Shown here one piece after another: positions 1 through 8,615 of a DNA stretch of 64,000 nucleotides. This stretch comes from Brachypodium distachyon (Eukaryota > Streptophyta > Magnoliopsida > Poales > Poaceae): NCBI RefSeq assembly GCF_000005505.3, contig NC_016135.3, positions 22,290,613 through 22,354,612 of the forward strand, in the 5' to 3' direction. The notes below the pieces were generated by a model, which was given only the letters and a program-made list of their open reading frames with translations, ran no database searches and had not been told where the DNA came from. Both the position numbers and the translations under genes were made by a program. The stretch's first letter is position 1; every line of letters starts with the position of its first letter.

Positions 1-8
1 CGAAAGAA

Positions 9-1149
9 ATGGCCTTGCTGCAGCCCGCTTCTACTGCTCCCTTCCCCACCGGCCATCGCCGGACAACCGGAATTCTCGTTCGCCGGCCATCATTCTACTC
101 CCACTCTCACTCGTCGCGCCGTTCCCGACTGCACGCGCACAAGCCCGGCTCCACGGGCCGTCGGGGCACGGAGACACCCTCCGGCTCGGAGTCGGAGAAC
201 GTCGTCCTCAAGGCCGCGTGGTACGGCTCCGAGGTCCTCGGCATCGCCGCGTCCTTCTTCCGCCCGCCGCGGCCTGCAGAGGAGGACGCCGGAGATGATG
301 TTGCTGACAGCGGCGCGTCGGAGCGCGGGACGTCCATGGGCCCCGCGCAGGTCGCCCAGGCCATCAAGGATGACTTCGCGCGGTCATACTTCGTTACAGG
401 TCCGCAATCCAGCAACGCCGGGACGTGATTCGAACAGTTTCATTGATCATCCAGGCCTAAGAGTTCACACGTTTGTGTTTGGTTCTCTGTTGGTTATTGC
501 AGGGAATCTGACACTCCGGGCGTACGAGGAGGACTGCGAGTTCGCCGACCCGGCGGGTTCGTTCAGAGGCCTGGGGCGCTTCAAGAGGAACTGCACGAAT
601 TTCGGGTCCCTGCTGGAGAAGTCCGACATGAAGCTCACTAAATGGGAGGATCTCCAGGTGCGATTACTACATTTCGCGTGCTCATCGATTGAGCAGCAGC
701 CAGCAAAACTGCACCTCGTCGTGTTAATTCCTTTGCCGCTGCTTGGTTTCAGGACAAATCGGTCGGGCACTGGCGTTTCAGCTGCGTCATGTCGTTCCCG
801 TGGAGGCCCGTTCTCTCCGGTAAGTCCATGTCCCCTTTTTATTGTATGTGCAGATCCACAACCATTCCGGAATGCCTTTTAATTTCGCCGATCTGATCCC
901 TGCCTGTAATTTCAGCAACGGGGTACACGGAGTACTTCTTCGATGCTGAATCAGGGAAGGTGTGCAGGTACTCACTCCGTCACTCGGTCGTTCCATTCCA
1001 TGAGCTTGTGTGTAGGAGATCCCGGTATGTTTGTGCGTGTGGTGATTGACAGATTATCATCCAGGCACGTCGAGCACTGGAACGTCCCCAAGATGGCACT
1101 ACTGCGGCAGATTTTCAGGCCGAGCAGATGGGTGTGGGAGAAACGCTAA
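9..1149 (+). CDS. DUF2358 / NTF2-like chloroplast protein, 5 exons, 249 aa
   Basis: Exons are 9-399, 503-657, 753-819, 916-967 and 1065-1149. All introns are GT/AG and the phases join to 750 nt, ending in TAA. The first ~45 residues are rich in Ser, Arg and Pro with few acids, as in a chloroplast transit peptide. The rest matches my memory of the plant DUF2358 (SnoaL/NTF2-like) family: a helix with DDFARSYFVTG, then a beta-rich fold with YEEDCEFADP, a central NCTNFGSL segment, HWRFSCVMSFPWRP, GYTEYFFD and the C-terminal HVEHWNVPKMALLRQ. Function of this family in plants is not known; the NTF2 fold suggests a small-ligand pocket. The start is the first ATG in the window. Only 8 bases precede it, so the promoter is outside and an upstream start cannot be excluded. 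Confidence 0.85.
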
Positions 1150-1580
1150 AACGGTGGCGAAGATCGGCCCAAGCTAAGTAGAGTTGTACAGTATGGATCA
1201 TTTTCCTGCTACATGCTCTGGCTAGGGAGGATTGTAGCCTTTGGAGGGGCGTGGCAAGTTTGTAGCTCGCTTGGCATCGTTTAATTGTTAGAGTGCCCTA
1301 AGATAAGAAAAGGCATCACCAGCAATCCGTGTACAGTAGTTCAAATAGCAATCCGTGAACCCAGTAACGGATATTTGAACCGAGCATATGCACGATGATC
1401 TGGGCTTTCGAAATCACATCGACGGCAAGTATTTTATCCAGGCTTTTTTTAGGGAAGTATTTTATCCTTGTTCCTTCATGTCCGTTTTGGAAACTTTTTA
1501 TTTCTCAGAAACTCCTGGAAAACACCGATTGAATTGATCTCTCTCTCCTTCATACCCGTTCTGGAAGCTTTTTATTTCTC
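1150..1580. other. 3' flank of the NTF2-like gene, with a partial direct repeat
   Basis: No coding sequence seen. A 35-bp stretch at 1472-1506 is repeated with a few changes at 1546-1580, just upstream of the telo-box promoter described next. Confidence 0.5.
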
Positions 1581-1581
1581 T

Positions 1582-1632
1582 CCTTATAAACGGGCCCGGC
1601 CCATATGTGATAGTCTGGGCCTTTTAGGGTTT
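1582..1632 (+). promoter_or_regulatory. Telo-box / site II promoter of a putative snoRNA transcription unit
   Basis: Seen in the sequence: a TATA-like CCTTATAAA at 1582-1590, a site II core GGCCCA at 1598-1603, a second core TGGGCC at 1616-1621 and a telo-box TAGGGTTT at 1625-1632. In plants this combination marks promoters of ribosomal-protein and polycistronic snoRNA genes (established knowledge). Three box C/D-like structures follow 260-640 bp downstream on the same strand, and no convincing ORF does, so I infer a non-coding snoRNA precursor rather than a ribosomal-protein gene. Confidence 0.6.
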
Positions 1633-1726
1633 CTTCTCCGCACGCCTTTATTAAGAGAGATCAGCCGAGGGCAGGAGGGAATAGAACTGGCGGCGCCCCC
1701 GCCCGCCTACTGCAACAGCGGCCGTC

Positions 1727-1846
1727 TCTCATCGACTTCCAGTTACTCTACTAGATTCGTTCTGGACGATTTCTCTTCCGTTTTGGTCTCATCGACTTCC
1801 AGTTACACTACTCGATTCGTTCTGGAGGATTTCTAATTTGTTTTGG
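1727..1846 (+). repeat. 60-bp tandem duplication, two copies
   Basis: Copies at 1727-1786 and 1787-1846 differ at a handful of positions. Both start TCTCATCGACTTCCAG and end TTTTGG. They lie in the presumed leader of the snoRNA transcript. Confidence 0.85.
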
Positions 1847-1895
1847 TCGATCTACTCACTGGATTTGCTTGTTTTCTGATTCACGATGGCTGTAT

Positions 1896-1970
1896 AGATC
1901 AAATGATGAGAGAATACTGCAACAATATGATCCATGATCTGATTCTTAGTATTTAAGTCTCTGATGATCT
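1896..1970 (+). ncRNA. Box C/D snoRNA candidate, target not recognised
   Basis: A 6-bp terminal stem AGATCA/TGATCT (1896-1901 with 1965-1970) encloses box C ATGATGA at 1903-1909 and box D CTGA at 1961-1964, with an internal D'-like CTGA at 1939-1942. Length 75 nt is normal for plant C/D snoRNAs. I could not match the guide stretches before D' or D to rRNA or snRNA from memory, so the target is open. It stands 53 nt before the U18-like RNA, which supports a polycistronic cluster. Confidence 0.6.
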
Positions 1971-2022
1971 CTTTGCCATTGCAACTGTTTCTTTACATTT
2001 CGTCTCTTTTGAGTCTTGATTT

Positions 2023-2108
2023 TGCGGGATGTGATGAAGAAAAGGTTGGTCCGTGTTTCTGATTTCCAGTGACTGAAAACCATCTTTATTTCCTTCTGAT
2101 CCTTCGCA
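2023..2108 (+). ncRNA. U18: Box C/D snoRNA U18 (SNORD18 / yeast U18 homologue)
   Basis: Box C GTGATGA is at 2031-2037, D' CTGA at 2059-2062 and box D CTGA at 2096-2099. The ends pair as TGCG-GGA with TCC-tt-CGCA. The 13 nt before D' (2046-2058, TTGGTCCGTGTTT) are complementary to the conserved 25S/28S rRNA stretch AAACACGGACCAA. This is the same guide plus D' box as in human and yeast U18, which directs 2'-O-methylation there. No protein is encoded. The RNA would be cut from the longer precursor that starts near the telo-box. Confidence 0.85.
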
Positions 2109-2185
2109 CAAGGACTTGTATTGCCGTCTGCTAAACTTTTTTTTTCTTCGCTGTACTGGTATTTTGCCTTCGTGATTTTTGTGTC

Positions 2186-2274
2186 ATTGCGGTGATGATA
2201 TATGAATTTTCGCATGTCAGACTTCGGAGATGCTTCTGGCATCCATGAGAAGATATATCATATTACTGAGCAAT
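2186..2274 (+). ncRNA. Box C/D snoRNA candidate, target not recognised
   Basis: A terminal stem ATTGC/GCAAT (2186-2190 with 2270-2274) brackets box C GTGATGA at 2192-2198 and box D CTGA at 2266-2269; length 89 nt. An internal hairpin GATGC-TTCTG-GCATC lies near the middle. D' and C' boxes are not clear. The position, 77 nt after the U18-like RNA, supports a third member of one cluster. Target unknown. Confidence 0.5.
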
Positions 2275-3700
2275 GAATCCTATCCTCTTGTGCTGTTCGT
2301 TAATCAGGAATCTAGAAGTGAAGCATCTGCTCATCTCCTATACGATTGTTAGCTAACCAATGTTGACAGATCGAACAACTCTCGTCTAAGTCGTCTTGAT
2401 ATTTTGCAACAATGCACAACCGGTTTCACCAACCTGAAATCTCGTTTCATATCAGTGTTACAAAGTATTCGTCGGCAATGCTGTCTTGAAATTTTAACTG
2501 GCACGCTGGACAGAAAAAATGACCAGTCATGTGCAAAATCACGGTACAGTTGTAAGTTGGAGCCGCGGTCCGGATCTCTGCAAAAACTGCTGGAAGGACG
2601 ATGTAATTGAAATTCTAAAAAAGAAAACTAACAGCTTGTTTTTTGGATCATTCATGTCTTTGGATGAGAGTTTCAAATTGTTTTTTAGCAATGTGAACTC
2701 TAAGTTGGATTAAACAGAAGGTTGGATTGTCCCTGTTGCTTCTGTAGATCTATGTTAGGCTTTGGTGGGAGTGGTGGGCCGGGCCTCGTAAGCTCTACAG
2801 GCCTGCTCAACTGTCTCTGGCTGTGGTGTAAGCAATCTTTCTGATGCCAGGTAAAAATCAGTCGTCGCGATCGAACTCAAATCATAAAGTAGCCGTCGAT
2901 GAAGACAGACTGACAGAATACCTAAAACATCGTCTTCACTGGAACAACATACCAAGGTGGTCGGCCGTGTCACCTTGCTCGTTCTTGCCATACCCAGTGT
3001 CTGAGAAGGCTTTGGTGCCAGCAGGCTCCTCATGTCAGTTGCAAAGCTTAAACTTCGCTGGCCTAATGGCAAATTGGCAATAGGAGTTAAGAAGAGCACT
3101 GCTGTATTTGGACGTGTATGACGTCCAAAAGTTGCTATGCTGTCACACTAGTTGGCCATGATTCGGAATTGACGATTTGGACGTGTTAATTAACACTGCA
3201 GATGCTTCATTGCTAGCACCACTAATTTTGATTTTCGCCGATAACAAGAGAACGCACGCTCTTCGGTAACGAGCTACCTTCAACTGTTCATGAACAGTTC
3301 TGCCTGTTAGATCAGCATGTGCACTACTGTTGAGGAACTGGTAGCCATGAAGGCAGGACCCACTTACCAACCGATCAAGCAAAGCAAAATCACTATGTTC
3401 TGTTGGGGACTAATTAAAAATGAGTTCTGGACGATTAGTCCTCTGTGGCGACCATTGTACGATCGAGTAAAGGTTAAACGTTTCTTTTGACTCCCCCAAG
3501 ATACCAAAACAACTGCTGCATATAAACGTTTCTTTTGAAGGAAATTGTTTAGCAGATGTTTACCATGAGATTAACGGCATTGAACAAGACCTGGTTTGTC
3601 TTGTGAACATAGTAGAATCACTTTCGAACTGTCCGAGACAGAAGCGAGAAAAGGATGAACTGTTGTGTACTGTCCTAATTTGTAACTATATATGCATGCC
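2275..3700. other. Rest of the snoRNA unit and intergenic DNA, one coding-like ORF on -
   Basis: No further C/D pair with a terminal stem was found. A minus-strand ORF at 2755-3099 (114 aa) has a balanced composition, ends with a Pro/Thr-rich tail, and might be a gene fragment. No family was recognised and no neighbouring exon was found, so it is not called a gene. Confidence 0.35.
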
Positions 3701-3827
3701 GAAAGATAGTGAAATATAATGACCTCCACAGGTTTTCTGCATCAGCTCAAATGGTTTCGTACTTTCGTACATATAGCAATGGCTCATGATGTGTGTTGTG
3801 GTGTGCTCCATACTCACACATCAACCT

Positions 3828-3836
3828 CTATAAGTA
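3828..3836 (+). promoter_or_regulatory. TATA box of the SPIRAL1-like gene
   Basis: CTATAAGTA lies 89 bp before the ATG at 3925, a usual distance for a plant TATA box with a ~60-nt leader. Confidence 0.5.
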
Positions 3837-3924
3837 GCTGCCATCCGCACACCAGCGAGATCACAACACAAACTCGGTCAGCACGACGCCGCACCCCATA
3901 GGTAGAGGGACAAAAGATTAGAAG

Positions 3925-4599
3925 ATGAGTAGAGCAGGGAGCAGTGGAGGTGGCCGGAGCTCTCTAGGCTACCTCTTTGAGCCAGATGAGAAAACCACCC
4001 CTATTCACACCGAGAAGGCCCAAGAAAACAGCGGTACCCAGGACGGCAAGATCGCCGTTGATGAAGCAGATCAAGAACCATCTCCTCCGAAGAGAGAAGA
4101 CTCGAGACGGATAGGATCTCACAGGCCAGAAGACTCGAACCCGATAGTATCTCACATGCCTGCTTCCAACATCTACCACACTAACCAGTCAGGCAACAAC
4201 TCCGGGCTCCTCATCACCGTAAGTCGTGGAGTTCATTTTATAATTTATGTATACATGCATATATAGCTGCTCATGCATATAGTATATGACCAGAGAGATA
4301 TGCATGCATGCGAACTGAGCCTATCTCACGGATTGGTTCTTTTTGGTGGAACTCAAGTCTCAGAATTGGCATGAGTGCTCGCATTATGTGTTTTCTAAAA
4401 AAAAAAAGAGATATGCATGCATGTAGTTTTCGGACGCATGGCATGCATACAGTATATGACATGAGAGCTGTTCAATTAACCAAAACATGTGTTTCTTCAA
4501 TTCGCTCTCGTGTTCTAGGATCGGCCGTCGACGAGGGTCCGGTGTGCACCCGGGGGGCCGTCGTCGCTGGGATTTCTCTTCGGAGAAGAACGTAACTGA
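3925..4599 (+). CDS. SPIRAL1-like microtubule-associated protein, 2 exons, 124 aa
   Basis: Exons 3925-4218 and 4519-4599 join in phase 0 (donor GTAAGT, acceptor TAG). The protein has the two conserved ends of the SPR1/SP1L family: an N-terminal [10 protein letters not shown] (residues 9-18) and a C-terminal block [22 protein letters not shown]. The middle is variable and charged. Family members are small plant proteins that bind cortical microtubules and are needed for straight anisotropic cell growth (established for Arabidopsis SPR1). The middle part here is more charged and the first repeat reads YLFEPDE instead of the usual YLFGG, so this is a diverged member. The start is the first ATG after the TATA box. 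Confidence 0.85.
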
Positions 4600-6940
4600 T
4601 GACAGACTTTCATCAAGACATCACCAGTACGGAGAGAGCTGACGTAATTTATGTACGGTGGCGCGAGTTGGCATATGCCTGCTTTGCTGGCTCGGTGTAT
4701 GGATGCTTATCTATCTTTATTTGGTCGTACGTGTCAGTGCTACATGCGCATATATATATATACAGACATTTGAGGCGATGTTTGTTGTAAGTTGTTGTAT
4801 CCGGAGCTTAAGTTATATGGGGATTAATTTGATTGGACGTTCAAATATGCTATTGCGTGTAAATTCGTGTGCTTGATTTCATTTATACCATGTGGTTGGA
4901 TTTTACGACGGAATTTTGGATTATTTGTTACCCTGTGGGTAGCGTAAACATTCATATTCCTCATGGGTAGTTTGTGCATTGATCTTTAATTTGTGTATTT
5001 GGTGTCCCTGAATTTACAATACTGTTCTCTCTTCGATGAACAAATCCATGTATACTCACAAATAAACTGCAAAGTTTTGTATTTTGTTTTGTCATGTAAA
5101 AATAGGATGTGCTCCCTTGATGAAGATGGAAACATACCAAGGCCTCTTTGATTCAAAGAAACTTCACACGAAATCTGGAGGATTATATTTCTAAGAAATT
5201 TTCCTATATAACTCGTTTGATGCTCGGGATTTGAAACCATATGTGTTTTTTTTTTCTTCTTATACGGCTCGTTTGGTTTTCAAGATTTGAAACTATCTAT
5301 TTTTTTCTATGGATTTCTATATAGCTCCTTCTATTTATGTGACAACTATGTCTAACACCTAATCCTAAGTAAGTTAATTGTGGTGCAATAAAACAACTTC
5401 AATTGCATATAGATTGTGTTTTGCATTCATGTACGATTTGACATGGCATGCCATTAAATTCCTACATTTTTCGTACTCTTATGTTTTTTAAATCCTGCCA
5501 ATCAAAATGGCCCTCACCCAAAGGATGACTCAAGGCACCTACTTTCGGGGTGGCAGCATCATTCTTGTTCTTAAGAAATGGGCGATGATATTACAGTATA
5601 GAGCATTGATTTCGGTAGACAGAGAATTGGAATATCGCTGGTTTGGAACGATATGTGCTTATGGATCCTACAGCCTACAGGAGTGGTAAACCATAAGAAT
5701 TTGCTTCAAGGATTGTGTTTGACACCATGGGAATAACAAAAGAATCGTAGCAAGAATTTTGAGTGGATGAAATTTTTCCTCAAAAATAGGGTGCAAATGA
5801 ATCCTTAGTAAATTTTCCTAGGTTCATTAAAAAAAATGCCGCCATAAATCTACAAATCCTTCAGAAAATACTACGTACTGCGATGGATAAAAAATGCTAA
5901 TGTAGTGGCATTTATCAAAATATGAGAGTGGCATTTTTCTAATATGCAAGAATTGGAGCTGCTTATATATTAATCCATTTTTCTAAGATTTCATTCGGAT
6001 GAATCTAACGGCCAACATAGAAATATTTCCAAAGGATTCAAATTCTCTAAAAGTCCTTTTTTGAGAAAGAGCCTTCAGAAATAAAAGGGGTGCTGTCTCT
6101 TAATTTTAGGAGAAGCAGGCTCTTGGGTGAGAAAAGACCCGAGAAAGAAATGTTAACAGCCCACCGCACTCATACGGATGCTTGGGCTAATGGGCTACTA
6201 CATTCCTAGCGCCACATCACCACCACCAGCATCCCGTTTCTTTCGATCGTCGAGCGTATCTCACGATGGGGATATATTTTGCGGTCAATTTCCCAAACTC
6301 CTGATGTGCTACCGAATAATTGACACATAAGCCCGTGCGTGTCGGAGAAAGAGTTACGTGGAAGGATGTCCGTCGAAGGATGATCGCTTCGTTTTGAACC
6401 GACCGAAGCTCAATCTTCACAGCGTTTTTTTTCTCTCACGTTTTTCTCCAGTGCACTTCCTGAGTGACCCCATATTCCGTGGCGCCGAGACCTCCCGGGG
6501 ATTGGACCAAAGTCCAAACTATCTGATCCAACGGCGGGAGCACGGAGCTGCTGCGGGTTTTGTCGGGAGAAGAGACGGGCGGGCAGGGCGAGAGCGTGTC
6601 CAAGCCCTCGGCCACACAATGGCGATCCAGTGGCAGCACAACTGCACAAGCCTGGTTCAAAACAAGAGGCCGGTGAAGTCTCGGCCGTTCGATCCTAATC
6701 GCCCGGCCCGCAGACACTCTCCGAGTGTCCGAGTGTAAATGAAACCTTTTTTTCCGACACTACGAAAAGTCACACTTCGATTTCCCCACTTCTTCTCTTC
6801 ACCCTTGATTTTTCCTGATTTTTCTTTTGGAAGGGATCCCCCTGATTTGTACACGCGTTGCAAAGCAAGCCTCTCGGCGGCTTCTGCATCCTCTTGCTTG
6901 TCTGCCGGTCTTCCCCTTTCGCGCTTCCCCGCTCCGTCCC
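4600..6940. other. Intergenic, AT-rich, MITE remnants
   Basis: No gene seen. A TA repeat lies at about 4749-4763. The segment 5151-5513 begins GGCCTCTTTGATT and ends in the near inverted copy AATCAAAATGGCC, so it is probably a worn TIR element. The stretch 5690-6070 contains related A-rich sequence. GC content rises from 6480 into the promoter of the next gene. Confidence 0.4.
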
Positions 6941-6945
6941 TGTCC

Positions 6946-6952
6946 ATTTATA
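6946..6952 (+). promoter_or_regulatory. TATA-like element of the beta-carotene hydroxylase gene
   Basis: ATTTATA lies 56-62 bp upstream of the ATG at 7008. This is the only good TATA match close to the start. Confidence 0.4.
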
Positions 6953-7007
6953 GCCTCCTCGAAAGTGCACTCCAAAGGGAGTAGTCCTGCTCAGAACGTC
7001 AGAGGCC

Positions 7008-8615
7008 ATGGCCGCCGGTCTCTCCCGCGCCACCATGGCCAGCTTCGCCGTCAAGAACCCGCTCCTCGCGGCCGCGGCCGCGCGTTGCCGGGCGCTGCCT
7101 TCCTTCGCCGCCGCCCGGCGCCTGCCGTTCTCCCCGTTGACGCGGACGCCGCCCCGCCGGCGCGGGCTCGAGACCGTGACGTGCTTCGTCCCACAGGAGA
7201 CGCAGGCGTCGGGCGCGGCTGCTTCTTCTCCGGCTCCGGCGCCGGCGCCGGTGCCTTCGCTGGAGGAAGAGGCCGCGTCCGCGGCGTCGCGGCGCGTCGC
7301 GGAGAGGAAGGCGCGGAAGCATTCCGAGCGGCGGACGTACCTGGTGGCCGCCGTCCTGTCCAGCCTCGGCGTCACCTCCATGGCCATCGCCTCCGTGTAC
7401 TACCGCTTCGCCTGGCAAATGGAGGTACGCGACCCATCTTTCCTTCGTTACCATTCGCGAGCGGCAGAGACGTAGCAGCAGCAATCAGAATACACCGATT
7501 ACTGAAGCCTGACTTGCCATTTGCCAAATCTTGTGCGTTGGTCGTGCAGGGCGGCGAGGTGCCGATGACCGAGATGTTGGGCACGTTCGCGCTCTCCGTC
7601 GGCGCAGCGGTAAGTATGAAAGAAATAAAGAGGTCGCTCGTGGAACTCTCCTGTCTTAATTGGTCTGTTCCATGGCTGATTCCGGGCAATTTGCAGGTCG
7701 GGATGGAGTTCTGGGCGCAGTGGGCGCACCGGGCGCTGTGGCACGCCTCCCTGTGGCACATGCACGAGTCGCACCACCGGCCCCGCGACGGGCCGTTCGA
7801 GCTCAACGACGTGTTCGCCATCATCAACGCCGTGCCGGCCATCTGCCTCCTCGCCTACGGCTTCTTCCACCGCGGCCTCATCCCCGGTCTCTGTTTCGGC
7901 GCGGTAAGAGTCCTATGGCCCCTCTGTCAGAGCTCTTGCTATGGCCCACCTGTCAGAGCCGGCCGGTCAGGATCTTGACCCCGCCACGTGTCCGTTCCCT
8001 ACAGGGCCTTGGGATTACGCTGTTCGGCATGGCCTACATGTTCGTCCACGACGGCCTGGTCCACCGCCGCTTCCCCGTCGGCCCCATCGCGAATGTACCC
8101 TACTTCCGGCGAGTGGCTGCGGCTCACAAGGTACTACTACCCTGCCACTTATTACTATCACAACTCCTATAGACGGGAGCAAAGCAGTCAGTCAGTACGT
8201 ACCAACTTGCCAAACTTGGCGATTCCCTGAAATTTCTTGCTGATTACGTGTGTGTGGTTTTGGGTGCCCGCCCTCCGTGGCCGATGTCGAGAGCAGATAC
8301 ACCACATGGACAAGTTCGAGGGCGTACCGTATGGGCTTTTCCTGGGACCCAAGGTGAGTGCCGTGGTGCATTGCATATTTGCGTGGCGCCTATCGTTTTG
8401 TCCTCTCTCTGCCCGTGCCTACTTGCCCTGTACTGTGCCGTGACCACTGACCGGTACAGGACAAGCGATTTACCTTGTAACACCTCTGCGTCTCATTCCC
8501 AACGCCGCCGCGTGTGGCTGTGGTTCCGTTGTGAGTGCAGGAGCTGGAGGATGTTGGTGGCCTGGACGAGCTGGACAAGGAGCTCGCCAGAATCAACCGG
8601 AATCGGAGCATTTGA
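7008..8615 (+). CDS. BCH: Beta-carotene 3-hydroxylase (non-heme di-iron), chloroplastic, 6 exons, 313 aa
   Basis: Exons are 7008-7424, 7550-7609, 7697-7903, 8005-8130, 8297-8353 and 8541-8615. All join in phase 0 to 942 nt. The enzyme adds hydroxyl groups to the beta rings of beta-carotene, giving cryptoxanthin and zeaxanthin, in plastid membranes. The protein shows a Ser/Ala/Arg-rich transit peptide (about 1-60), an acidic stretch, membrane segments from about 110, and the histidine motifs of fatty-acid-hydroxylase-type di-iron enzymes: HRALWH (170-175), HESHH (182-186), HDGLVH (243-248) and H-K-I-H-H (269-273), the last split by intron 4. All iron ligands are intact. Length and exon layout fit plant BCH/HYD. 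A second in-frame ATG lies at codon 10, so the exact start is uncertain by nine residues. Confidence 0.93.

Noticed and set aside
6770..7484. Long minus-strand ORFs at the hydroxylase gene
   Set aside because: Shadows of the GC-rich first exon; composition is biased and no motif is present.
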